DNA from: Defluviicoccus sp046348835
GTDB lineage: Bacteria; Pseudomonadota; Alphaproteobacteria; Rhodospirillales; Defluviicoccaceae
Length of the DNA stretch: 64,000 nt
Reading direction: 5' to 3'
Assembly (NCBI GenBank): GCA_046348835.1
Contig: JAXMDM010000003.1
Location: 682,001 to 746,000, forward strand
Shown: in pieces, positions 53,659-62,386 of the stretch
How the letters are laid out: each line of letters starts with the position of its first letter
How positions within the stretch are numbered: position 1 is the stretch's first letter
The notes under the pieces: generated by a model
Told to the model about the DNA's origin: nothing
Seen by the model: the letters and a program-made list of their open reading frames with translations, nothing else
The model's database searches: none
Program-made: the position numbers and the translations under genes

Positions 53659-53684
53659 CCCCCGGACCGGTGGCCGGTCGGGGG
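53659..53684. terminator. GC hairpin between convergent GH57 and glgA genes
   Basis: CCCCC (53659-53663) and GACCGG (53665-53670) pair with CCGGTC (53674-53679) and GGGGG (53680-53684): an 11-bp stem with one bulged G and a 3-nt loop. No U-tract. Confidence 0.4.
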
Positions 53685-53717
53685 ACCGGCGCCGACGCCG
53701 GCGGGCCGTAGGTGCCG

Positions 53718-55190
53718 CTATTTGCAGCGGATGTGTTCGTAGACGTCGATGTAGTGCTGGCCGGAGGTGGCCCACGAATAGTCCGTGGCCATCCCGTTCG
53801 ACATCAGCCGGCGAAATTCCTTCGGGTAGGCTCCCCACAGGCCCAGCGCCCGGCTGAGCGCCGATTCCGCCCCGGCGAAGTCGGCGTCCTTGAACACGTA
53901 GCCGTTGCGCTGCTCGGGCGGCTTGTCGGCGTTGTCGCGGTCGAACACCGTATCCACCAGGCCGCCCACCGCCCGCACCACCGGCACCGTGCCGTAGCGC
54001 ATGGCGATCATCTGGGTCAGCCCGCACGGCTCGAACAGGCTGGGAACGACGACCATGTCGGCGCCCGCGTAGATGAGGTGGGCCAGCTGCTCGTTGAAGC
54101 CGATCTCCAGATGACAGTCGGCGTTGTCGTTGAGGTAGTGCTTCAGGTGCCAGAAGTGGTTGTTGATGCCGCGGTCGCCGCCGGTGCCGAGGAGCACGAA
54201 CTGGCCGCCTCGTTCCAGGGTGTAGAACATCGCGTGCTGGATCAGGTGGACGCCCTTCTGGGCGTCGAGGCGACCGATGTAGGCAACGAGCGGCTTGAAC
54301 TCCTTGCGCATCCACAGGCGGTCGCGCAAGGCGTCCTTGTTGGCGTACTTGGCGTCGATGTTCCAGACGTGATAGTGCGACGGGATGAACCGGTCGATCT
54401 CCGGGTTCCACACGTCGTAGTCGACGCCGTTGATGATGCCGCCGAACTTGTAATGGTGGATCGCCAGCGTTTGCCCGAGACCGTAGCCCTGGTCGGTGAA
54501 GCGCGCCTCCCAGGAATGGTGCGGCGAGACCGTGTTTACGTAATTGGAATAGACGATGCCGCCCTTCATCAGGTTGATGGCGGTATGATTGAAGTTGTCG
54601 CGCATCCGGTCGTAATGGAAGTAGTATTCCGGGCGGCACAAACCGGTGGCCCAGAGCACCGCTTCGCCGGTGATGCCTTGATGCTTGAAGTTGTGGATGG
54701 TGTAGACGACCCGCTGCCGGCCCATCCCCAGCCGCTCGTAAATCTCGTAAAGGAGGACCGGCACCAGGCCCGTCTGCCAGTCATGGCAGTGGATGACGTC
54801 CGGCCGCTTGTTGGCCTTCAGCATGAACTCCATCGCCGCCTTGCAGAAGAAGGCGAAGCGGAGCGGATCGTCGGGGAAACCGTAGAAGCTGCCCCGCTGG
54901 AAATAGTTATCCGCGGAATGGGGTTCGATGAAGAAGCACTTGCGGCCGTGAACGAAGCCGAACCAGACCGAGCAATTGACGCCGGAGCCGTACCATGGCA
55001 CCCAGAGATTGTCCCAGATCTTATGGAGACCCCAGATCTCGTCGTACCACATGCAGTCGTACTTCGGCAGCACGATCTCCACGCTGTGACCGCGGATCTC
55101 CAGCTCGCGGCTGAGGCCGAAGACCACATCGGCCAGGCCTCCGACCTTCGCCACCGGAGCCAATTCCGCCGAAACCATCATAATGAACAT
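53718..55190 (-). CDS. glgA: Glycogen synthase (ADP-glucose, GT5)
   Basis: Elongates alpha-1,4-glucan from ADP-glucose. 490 residues, normal GT5 length. The N-terminal nucleotide-sugar loop is AELAPVAKVGGLADVV (KVGGL version of KTGGL). Other markers: HCHDWQTGLVPVLL, NGVDYDVWNPEID, AYIGRLDAQKGVHL, and SLFEPCGLTQMIAMRYGTVP with the catalytic Glu region. It is on the same strand as glgP, 340 nt downstream of it. It shares the locus with the GlgM/GlgE route, so both routes may feed one polymer. Confidence 0.94.
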   Translation of the reverse strand: MFIMMVSAELAPVAKVGGLADVVFGLSRELEIRGHSVEIVLPKYDCMWYDEIWGLHKIWDNLWVPWYGSGVNCSVWFGFVHGRKCFFIEPHSADNYFQRGSFYGFPDDPLRFAFFCKAAMEFMLKANKRPDVIHCHDWQTGLVPVLLYEIYERLGMGRQRVVYTIHNFKHQGITGEAVLWATGLCRPEYYFHYDRMRDNFNHTAINLMKGGIVYSNYVNTVSPHHSWEARFTDQGYGLGQTLAIHHYKFGGIINGVDYDVWNPEIDRFIPSHYHVWNIDAKYANKDALRDRLWMRKEFKPLVAYIGRLDAQKGVHLIQHAMFYTLERGGQFVLLGTGGDRGINNHFWHLKHYLNDNADCHLEIGFNEQLAHLIYAGADMVVVPSLFEPCGLTQMIAMRYGTVPVVRAVGGLVDTVFDRDNADKPPEQRNGYVFKDADFAGAESALSRALGLWGAYPKEFRRLMSNGMATDYSWATSGQHYIDVYEHIRCK

Positions 55191-55482
55191 CGGTCAGCGT
55201 CCTTGATCGCGCCTTGTCGATTTCGGCAGCCCCATACGGCTCACTTGGCGGCCTTCCCCTGAAGTTGCCGCACCGCACCATGATTGGACTGCACGGAGCC
55301 GGAACCCCTTGCGGCACCGGCGGGAGCAGTATGATTGTGCGCCGCAGGAAAAGTCCACCCTGTTCGTCGCCGGCAACGCGCTCCGACCTCCGCGCCGCCG
55401 TTTTATCCCGTGCCTGGCGCCTTGACGCCGGCTCTCGGCCCGGTCGCCGGCGCGCTCCGCGCGGGAGGGGCCGAGGACCAAA
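55191..55482. other. Intergenic region glgP-glgA, no gene seen
   Basis: With the hairpin at 55483-55506 this fills the 340-nt gap between the glgP stop and the glgA start. Short frames here lack ribosome sites and conserved features. It probably holds the glgA promoter on the minus strand, but no convincing -35/-10 pair was found. Confidence 0.5.
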
Positions 55483-55506
55483 GCGGCGGGGTCCGTAACC
55501 CGCCGC
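55483..55506 (-). terminator. Hairpin after glgP
   Basis: GCGGCGGG (55483-55490) and CCCGCCGC (55499-55506) form a perfect 8-bp stem with an 8-nt loop, 25 nt past the glgP stop. On the minus strand only TTTGG follows, so intrinsic termination would be weak. Confidence 0.45.
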
Positions 55507-55530
55507 CCGGTCCGGAATGCCGCCTCGACC

Positions 55531-58059
55531 TCAGATGCGGCGCGGCCTGTGGGCCTCCGGCACCACCGTCACCGGCTTGCAGTGCCAGATCTCCTGATTG
55601 TATTCGGCGATGGTCCGGTCCGACGAGAACTTGCCGGTGCGGGCGATGTTGAGAATCGCCTTTTCGGTCCAGGCATCTTTATTGCGGAACAGATCCGCCA
55701 CCCGCTGCTGGGCGTCGATGAAGCTGCGCAGATCGGCGAGGTGCATATAGAAGTCGCCGTGCTCGATCAGGCTGGAGACGATCGGACGGAAGATGCCCGG
55801 TTCGGTCAGGCTGAAGAAATCGTTGCTGATCAGGTCGATGGCCCGGCGGATTTCCTCGTCGTTCTCGTAGAAGCTGCGCGGATTGTAATGGCCGCGCAAC
55901 TCCTCCACCTGCTCGGCGGTCAGACCGAAGATGAAGATGTTTTCGTCGCCCACCTCCTCCTTGATCTCGATATTGGCGCCGTCGAGGGTGCCGATGGTCA
56001 GCGCACCGTTCATGGCGAACTTCATGTTCCCGGTGCCGGACGCTTCCATGCCGGCCGTGGAGATCTGCACGCTGAGATCGGCCGCCGGGATGATTTTCTC
56101 CGCCAGCGACACCCGGTAGTCGGGGATGAACACCACCTTCAGGCGGTCGCGCATGTCCGGATCGTAGTTGATCACGCCGCCGACCTGGTGGATCAGCTTG
56201 ATGATCAGCTTCGCCATGTAGTAGCCGGGCGCCGCCTTGCCGCCGAAGATGAAGGTCTGCGGGACCACATCGGCGCCGGGGTTGTCCTTCAGCCGGTTAT
56301 AGAGGGTGATGACGTAGAGGCAGAGCAGGAGCTGGCGCTTGTACTCGTGGATGCGTTTGACCTGCGCCTGGAACATCGACTCCGGCGGAATGGTCAGCCC
56401 GAGCGTCCGCTTCACGTAGTCGGCGAGCGCCACCTTGTTGGCCAGCTTCACCTCGCTGACGTTGGCGCGGAACTCCGGCTCGGTGGCGAACGGCTCGATT
56501 TTTTTGAGTTGAGCCAGATCGTTGATCCAGCCGTCGCCGATCTTCTCGCGGATCAACGTCGACAGCTTCGGGTTCGCCTTGAGCAACCAGCGCCGCGGCG
56601 TCACCCCATTGGTCTTGTTATTGAACCGCTTCGGGTAGAACTCATAGAAGTCGTGCATCAACCCTTCCTTGAGCAGGCGGGTATGCAGGGCGGCGACGCC
56701 GTTGGTCGACGACGAGCCGACGACGGCCAAATTCGCCATCCGCACCGACTTCTCCGAGTCTTCCTGGATCAGACTCATCCGCTTCAGGCGATCGAAGTCG
56801 CCGGGATAGCGGGTGGCGACCTTGCGCAGGAAGCGGCTGTTGATCTCGTAGATGATCTGCAGGTGGCGCGGCAGCAGGCGCTCGAACATGCTGACCGGCC
56901 ACCGCTCCAGGGCTTCCGGCAACAAGGTGTGGTTGGTGTAACCGCAGCTGTTGACCGTCAGTTCCCACGCCTTGTCCCACTCGACGTCTTCCTTGTCGAG
57001 GAAGATGCGCATCAGCTCCGGCACCACCAGGGCCGGGTGGGTGTCGTTCATCTGCACGAACACCTTGTCGGGGAAGGACAGCCAGTCGCTGTTGTCGACC
57101 TTGAAGCGGCGGACGATGTCCTGGATCGAGCAGGAGACGAAGAAGTATTCCTGGCGCAGCCTGAGCTCGCGACCGGCATAGACGGCGTCGCTGGGGTAGA
57201 GGACCTTGGTCAGGTTCTCCGCCATCAGCTTGTCTTCCACCGCTTCCACGTAGGAGCCGCGGCTGAAGTCCTGGAAATGGAACTCGGCGGTGGCGCGCGC
57301 CGACCACAGTCGCAGGTTGTTGACGTTGAAGCAGCCGTACCCAACGATCGGGGTGTCGTAGGCCATGCCGACGATCGGCCGGGTGCCGACCCAGTCCCAG
57401 TGGGTGACGCCGTTGACCCGGCGCGGTTCGGCGCGTCCCTCGAAGTTGACGACATATGACAGCTCCGGGTGGGCCACTTCCCACGGATTGCCGAAACGCA
57501 GCCAGTTGTCCGGCTCTTCCACCTGTTGGCCGTTGTCGATGGACTGCTTGAAGATGCCGTAGTCGTAGCGAATGCCGTAGCCGATCGCCGGCAGCTTCAG
57601 GGTCGCCATGGAGTCGAGGAAGCAGGCGGCGAGGCGGCCGAGGCCGCCGTTACCCAACGCCGCGTCCGTCTCCACGTCGCGCAGCACGTCCCAGTCGAGA
57701 CCCAGCTCCCGCATCGCCCGCCGACAGGTATCCTCGAGGAGCAGGCAGATGACGTTGTTGCCCATCGCCCGGCCGATGAGGAACTCGAGGGAAAGGTAGC
57801 AGATGCGCTTGACGTTCTGGATGTGGTAGGTCTGCTGGGTCTGAATCCAGCGATCGACCAGCCTGTCGCGGACGGCGAGGGCGAGCGCCTGATACCGATC
57901 CTGATCGGTGGCGGTATATTGGTCCTTGGCGAGCGTGCAGGTCAGGTGGAACAGGAAGCTCCGAATCAGGCTTTCTTCGTCCATGGCGATCTGGTCGAAA
58001 ATCGCCGCTTTCTCGATTTCCCACAGCTTGCTTGGTTCGGCAGACTTCTCAATCCTCAT
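55531..58059 (-). CDS. glgP: Glycogen/alpha-glucan phosphorylase
   Basis: Releases glucose-1-phosphate from glycogen. 842 residues from the ATG at 58059 (GGGAGA site); the frame is open to 58473, but the extra residues are not phosphorylase-like. Signatures: YLSLEFLIGRAMGNN, LGNGGLGRLAACFLDS, GYGIRYDYGIFKQ, KRIHEYKRQLL, and the PLP Lys at about residue 680 in EASGTGNMKFAMNG followed by TLDGANIEI. Glucose-1-phosphate from this enzyme could re-enter through the GlgM-like enzyme. Divergent from the glgB-like gene. Confidence 0.97.
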   Translation of the reverse strand: MRIEKSAEPSKLWEIEKAAIFDQIAMDEESLIRSFLFHLTCTLAKDQYTATDQDRYQALALAVRDRLVDRWIQTQQTYHIQNVKRICYLSLEFLIGRAMGNNVICLLLEDTCRRAMRELGLDWDVLRDVETDAALGNGGLGRLAACFLDSMATLKLPAIGYGIRYDYGIFKQSIDNGQQVEEPDNWLRFGNPWEVAHPELSYVVNFEGRAEPRRVNGVTHWDWVGTRPIVGMAYDTPIVGYGCFNVNNLRLWSARATAEFHFQDFSRGSYVEAVEDKLMAENLTKVLYPSDAVYAGRELRLRQEYFFVSCSIQDIVRRFKVDNSDWLSFPDKVFVQMNDTHPALVVPELMRIFLDKEDVEWDKAWELTVNSCGYTNHTLLPEALERWPVSMFERLLPRHLQIIYEINSRFLRKVATRYPGDFDRLKRMSLIQEDSEKSVRMANLAVVGSSSTNGVAALHTRLLKEGLMHDFYEFYPKRFNNKTNGVTPRRWLLKANPKLSTLIREKIGDGWINDLAQLKKIEPFATEPEFRANVSEVKLANKVALADYVKRTLGLTIPPESMFQAQVKRIHEYKRQLLLCLYVITLYNRLKDNPGADVVPQTFIFGGKAAPGYYMAKLIIKLIHQVGGVINYDPDMRDRLKVVFIPDYRVSLAEKIIPAADLSVQISTAGMEASGTGNMKFAMNGALTIGTLDGANIEIKEEVGDENIFIFGLTAEQVEELRGHYNPRSFYENDEEIRRAIDLISNDFFSLTEPGIFRPIVSSLIEHGDFYMHLADLRSFIDAQQRVADLFRNKDAWTEKAILNIARTGKFSSDRTIAEYNQEIWHCKPVTVVPEAHRPRRI

Positions 58060-58590
58060 TGTTTTCTGTCTCCCTGTTGCCACATCTGCATTGCCTCGTA
58101 GCGGCGTCCCGCCGCGGAATGGGCTGGTCTCCGCATCGACGATGATATCGCGGGTCGGCCGCGAGTGACTGGCTCTGCCGGAATGTCTACCCGGTATGAC
58201 CGGAAGCGAGCATGTCGGCCTGGCCGACGTGGACGTGACGCGCGCCGCAGGCGGAGGCCGCCCCGGCGTATTCGAACCCCTCCCCGCGGCGATTCCCTGC
58301 CGCTCTTGCTGATTCGTCTCGTCGGCGGCGTAGCATAGCGTCAGTTCCGCTCCGCTTCCAACCTCGGAAATGCCGCGAGACGCGCTGCGGTCCCCGGCAA
58401 GGGCCGGATCGCCGCCCGATCGGCATGGCAGGTTGTCGCGGACGAAGGGGAGGGTGTAATACCAGCCGGTCAAGCCAAAGGGGCCCGTCGCCGGCGCGGA
58501 TGGCGCGCGGACGGGATGCCGTTAGCGCCGACCCGGCGCGGGGGCGCGCTGCCGCGGCCGGAAGGACGGCTCGACGCAGAGGAGAGGGTG
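58060..58590. other. Divergent intergenic region glgP/glgB-like, no gene seen
   Basis: 531 nt between the two start codons. It must hold both promoters unless they are remote, but no confident -35/-10 boxes or operator repeats were recognised. An in-frame ATG at 58516 is an alternative start for the glgB-like gene. Confidence 0.5.
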
Positions 58591-61545
58591 ATGACCGACA
58601 AGGACAAGAGCGGGAAGGCTTGGCCGCCCGCCGGTAGCGGTAAATCTGCGGCGCCGGCTGCAACCCGGGCCGGCACCGGAGCCGCGGCCAAGGCGGATGC
58701 GGCGACGGGAGATACGACCGCGGCGGCGCCGACGATCGCGGTGCGGCCGGCGGAGACGCCGGGCACTGCCGTTCCCGCCGCGCCGACCAAGCCCTTAGCC
58801 GCGGCGAGCGCAAGCGTGCCGGCGAAGCCCCTTTCCCCGACCGCGCCGGCCGAGCCGGCGAAGCCCGCCGCTACCGCCGCGGCGACGAAGCCGGCCGCCG
58901 CGGCGAGCGAGCCGACCAAGCCCGCATCTCCGGCCGCGCCTCACGCCGGTGCCGGTGCCACCGGTCCGGCGGCACCGATGCGGCCCGCACCGGCAACCGC
59001 AGCCGCCGCCGCGCCGCCTCGCCCGGAGCCTTTGTCTCCGGCATCCCCGGCGCCCGCGGCTCCCGCATCTGCCCCGCCCGCATCTGCCGCGCCTGCAGCC
59101 GCCCCGCGCCAGAGCCCGTCGGCGGCTTCGCCGGTGGCGGAACCGGCCCGGCCGGCACCGTCATCCGCGGCCCAGCCGGTTGCCGCGAGCAAGGGCGCTG
59201 CCGCCGGCAAGGCCGTCCCCGCGGCGGCATCGGCGCCGGCCCGGCCGCCGGTTAAGCCGGTTCACGTGCCGCGCCAGCGGCTGGCGCCGGATCACGACGT
59301 TCACGGCGTGGTCAGCGCCGACCATCGCGATCCGTTCGGCTTCCTCGGCATGCACTGGATCGATCAGGACCAGGCACTGGTGGTCCGTTGCTTCGTTCCC
59401 GAGGCGAAGTCGGTGGCGATCATCGACGCCGGCTCCGGCGAAAGGGTGGCGGGCCTCGAGCGGGTGCACGAGGAGGGGCTGTTCGCCGGGCCGATCGCCG
59501 GTCGCGACGTGCGGTTTGCCTACCGGCTGCGCATCGAGTCGGCGATCGGGATCAGCGAGATCGACGATCCCTACCGCTTCCCCCCGGTGCTGAGCGATGC
59601 CGACGTTCAGGATCTCGCCTCGGGCGATCGCCTGGACGGCTACCGGATGCTGGGTGCCCACGCGCGGACGATGGAAGGCGTCACCGGCACCGCGTTCACC
59701 GTCTGGGCGCCCCATGCCGGCCGGGTCGCGGTCATCGGCGAGTTCAACAATTGGGATGGCCGCTGCCACGGCATGCGGCTGCGCCACGACTGCGGGGTGT
59801 GGGATATCTTCCTGCCGGCGGTCGTTCCGGGCCAGTTCTATAAGTACGAGGTCAAGTCCGGCGCCGGGGTACGGCTCAGCGACAAGTGCGATCCCTATGC
59901 GTTCCAGGTGGAGCGGATGCCGGGAACGGCGGCCATCGTCACCGAACTCGCCACCTTCCGCTGGTCGGACGCGGCATGGATGAAGGCGCGCGCGACGGTC
60001 GAGCCGCACCGGGCGCCGGTGTCCATCTACGAGGTGCACCTGGCGTCGTGGCGGCGGAAGCCGGAGGAGGGACATCGCTACCTGACCTACCGGGAACTGG
60101 CCGAGGACTTGGTCGGCTACGTCGATTACATGCAGTTCAGTCACGTGGCGCTGCTGCCGATCGGCGAGTACGATCTCGATGCCTCGCAAGGGTACCAGCC
60201 GTTCGCGCCGTTCGCGCCCACCAGCCGCTTCGGCACCGCCGACGAATTTCGGCTGCTGGTGGACCGGTTTCACGCCAAGGGGATCGGGGTCATCCTGGAT
60301 TGGGCGACACCGGTGGGGTTCTCCGACAATCCGCACGGGCTTCGCGACTTCGACGGCAGTCATCTCTACGAGCCGATGGACCCGCGCCAGCGCCACCTTG
60401 CGGGATCGCCCCTGCTCACCTACGACCTGGGTCGCCGCGAGGTCGCCAACTACCTCTTGTCCAACGCGCTGTTCTGGATGGACGAGTATCACGTCGACGG
60501 CCTGCATATCGGCGACCTCGCCCGCATCCTCTATCTCGACTATGGCCGCTCGCGCGGAGAGTGGCAGCCGAACCGCTTCGGCGGGCACGAGTATCTGGAG
60601 GCGGTGGATTTCCTCCGCCGCCTCAATGAAGCGCTCTACAGCCGGTTCCCCGGCGCTTTCAGCACCGCCGAGGAACGCTCCGACTGGCCGCGGCTGTCCC
60701 ATCCCACCTTCCTCGGCGGCCTCGGCTTCGGCTTCAAGTGGCAGTCGGGCTGGGCGCGCGAGGTGCTGCGCTATCTGTCGCGCAACCCGGTGCACCGCAA
60801 GTATTACCACGACGAGATCGTCCAGGGCTCGGCCACCGTGTTCAACGAGAACCACGTGCTGGCGCTGTCCCACCAGGAGGTGGCCTACGGTCGGGGCTCG
60901 CTGTTGCGCCGGATGCCGGGCGACGCCTGGTCGCGGTTCGCCAACCTCAGGCTGTTCTATGCTTTCGTCTATACCCATCCCGGCAAGAAACTGCTGTTTA
61001 TGGGCGACGAGTTCGCCCAGGAGCGGGAGTGGAATGCCGACATCAGCCTCGACTGGCACCAGGCGGAAGCCCCGCTGCACGCCGGGATCAAGGAACTCAT
61101 CCGCGATCTCAATATCCTCTACCGGTCCACGCCGGCCCTCTACGAGGGCGACTGCGATCCGCGCGGATTCACCTGGATCGATTGCGCCGACGCCGACCAG
61201 GGGGTGATCGCGTTCCTGCGCACGCCGGTCGCGGCGGACGAGGTGCTTCCGCCGCCTCGGTCAGCGGCCGCTCCCACGGCAGCATCGCCGGCGGCGAAGG
61301 AGGCGGGGCCGGTGATCGTCGTCTGCCATTTCACCCCCGTCATCCGCCACGACTATCGCATCGGGGTGCCGGGGCCGGGGTTCTGGATGGAGCGGCTGAA
61401 CACCGATGCCGCCTCCTACGGCGGCGGCAACCAGGGAAATGCCGGCGGCGTCGAAGCGGAGGCGGTGCCGGCCCACGGTCACCCCTATTCGCTGCGGTTG
61501 ACCCTGCCGCCGTTCGCCGCCGTCGTCCTCGAGCAGCGGCACTGA
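58591..61545 (+). CDS. GlgB-like GH13 protein lacking catalytic residues, Ala/Pro-rich N-tail
   Basis: 984 residues from the ATG at 58591 (GAGGAGAGGGTG site). Residues about 10-230 are Ala/Pro low complexity. Then come the GlgB N-domain, CBM48 (about 355-450, AFTVWAPHAGRVAVIGEFNN), a GH13 barrel and a normal C-domain. Key positions are altered: region II reads DGLHIGDLARILYLDY, so the Arg is His639 and the nucleophile Asp is Gly641. Region IV SHQEVAYG has Gln762 for Asp. The region I His is missing (DWATPVGF). Only the AEE of region III (Glu694) remains. Probably a glucan-binding pseudoenzyme rather than a branching enzyme. Structure-defining residues elsewhere are well kept. Confidence 0.85.
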   Translation: MTDKDKSGKAWPPAGSGKSAAPAATRAGTGAAAKADAATGDTTAAAPTIAVRPAETPGTAVPAAPTKPLAAASASVPAKPLSPTAPAEPAKPAATAAATKPAAAASEPTKPASPAAPHAGAGATGPAAPMRPAPATAAAAAPPRPEPLSPASPAPAAPASAPPASAAPAAAPRQSPSAASPVAEPARPAPSSAAQPVAASKGAAAGKAVPAAASAPARPPVKPVHVPRQRLAPDHDVHGVVSADHRDPFGFLGMHWIDQDQALVVRCFVPEAKSVAIIDAGSGERVAGLERVHEEGLFAGPIAGRDVRFAYRLRIESAIGISEIDDPYRFPPVLSDADVQDLASGDRLDGYRMLGAHARTMEGVTGTAFTVWAPHAGRVAVIGEFNNWDGRCHGMRLRHDCGVWDIFLPAVVPGQFYKYEVKSGAGVRLSDKCDPYAFQVERMPGTAAIVTELATFRWSDAAWMKARATVEPHRAPVSIYEVHLASWRRKPEEGHRYLTYRELAEDLVGYVDYMQFSHVALLPIGEYDLDASQGYQPFAPFAPTSRFGTADEFRLLVDRFHAKGIGVILDWATPVGFSDNPHGLRDFDGSHLYEPMDPRQRHLAGSPLLTYDLGRREVANYLLSNALFWMDEYHVDGLHIGDLARILYLDYGRSRGEWQPNRFGGHEYLEAVDFLRRLNEALYSRFPGAFSTAEERSDWPRLSHPTFLGGLGFGFKWQSGWAREVLRYLSRNPVHRKYYHDEIVQGSATVFNENHVLALSHQEVAYGRGSLLRRMPGDAWSRFANLRLFYAFVYTHPGKKLLFMGDEFAQEREWNADISLDWHQAEAPLHAGIKELIRDLNILYRSTPALYEGDCDPRGFTWIDCADADQGVIAFLRTPVAADEVLPPPRSAAAPTAASPAAKEAGPVIVVCHFTPVIRHDYRIGVPGPGFWMERLNTDAASYGGGNQGNAGGVEAEAVPAHGHPYSLRLTLPPFAAVVLEQRH

Positions 61546-61567
61546 GCCGCGGCGGCGGAAGGGGTGC

Positions 61568-62200
61568 CTATTCTGCCGCCAGGCTGTGGTGGGGGTAGGT
61601 CTTCCAGGTGATCTCGTAGTCGTCGGCCTGATCGCCCCAGGAGACCCATCCCGCCCGGCCGCCGCGGGCGAACAACTCCAGGTACGGCCCCGGGCTGCAC
61701 GCCTCGATGATCGGATAGAGCTCATCCGGCTTGCGGCTGTGCTCGCGCTTGCGCGATGCCAGGTAGTTCACCTGGCGGCGTCCCGGCGCCAGGGTGCGGG
61801 CATTCTTCCCCCGCACCCCGAACAGCACCAGCTCGGTGACGTTGCGGAAGTAGAAGCCGACGCCGCGGCCGTCGGAGCCGCCGTCCTTGCGCACCTTGTG
61901 CCAGACCAGGTTCGACTTGTATTCGAAACCCCACGCCCGCAGCACGTCGACGCCTTGCGGCAGCAGGGCGTTGGGCACCCAGAGATAGAGGTGCGCCGTC
62001 GGCGCCACCACCTCCGCCACCGGCAGCGCCGCGATCTCGTCGAGGCCCATCGTCCCGTAGCGACTGAGCCTTCGGTGCTCCGGCGCCATTTTGCCGGTGC
62101 GGTTTTCGAACCGCCACGGCGGATCGGCGAGGACGGTGGCGAACCGCGTCGCCGGCAGGCCGCGGAGGAAGTCGCCCCGCCCATCGGATCGGCCGCTCAT
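61568..62200 (-). CDS. MT-A70-family adenine methyltransferase
   Basis: 210 residues from the ATG at 62200 (MSGRSDGRG); an ATG at 62284 would add 28 residues. SAM-dependent N6-adenine methyltransferase signature: VLADPPWRFENRTG with the DPPW catalytic motif, then LYLWVPNALL, NLVWHKVRKDG and a C-terminal PGPYLELFARGGRAGW (SAM-binding FxG-like). It may methylate DNA or RNA adenines. No restriction partner is adjacent, so it is an orphan. It converges on the glgB-like gene with 22 nt between. Confidence 0.87.
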   Translation of the reverse strand: MSGRSDGRGDFLRGLPATRFATVLADPPWRFENRTGKMAPEHRRLSRYGTMGLDEIAALPVAEVVAPTAHLYLWVPNALLPQGVDVLRAWGFEYKSNLVWHKVRKDGGSDGRGVGFYFRNVTELVLFGVRGKNARTLAPGRRQVNYLASRKREHSRKPDELYPIIEACSPGPYLELFARGGRAGWVSWGDQADDYEITWKTYPHHSLAAE

Positions 62201-62235
62201 CGTCGCTTCGGGACGCTGTACATGGATCCCATAGT

Positions 62236-62276
62236 CCCATATGTGGGGTGATTGTTCCACGAGATCACCATATGGG
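62236..62276. promoter_or_regulatory. Inverted-repeat operator candidate between divergent genes
   Basis: CCCATATG (62236-62243) pairs with CATATGGG (62269-62276), and GGTGAT (62247-62252) with ATCACC (62264-62269). The double inverted repeat lies between the methyltransferase start (62200) and the hydrolase start (62387). TTGACA (62279-62284) overlaps its right edge as a possible -35 box for the hydrolase. Confidence 0.45.
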
Positions 62277-62386
62277 GTTGACACGCCGGATGCAACCTAT
62301 GCGCTGGCGGCGCTTCTGCGCCGGCGGGAAAGCGCGTATGGTTGCAGGCGTATGGAACAATTGCGGATCGCGGGACGGGAAGACGG

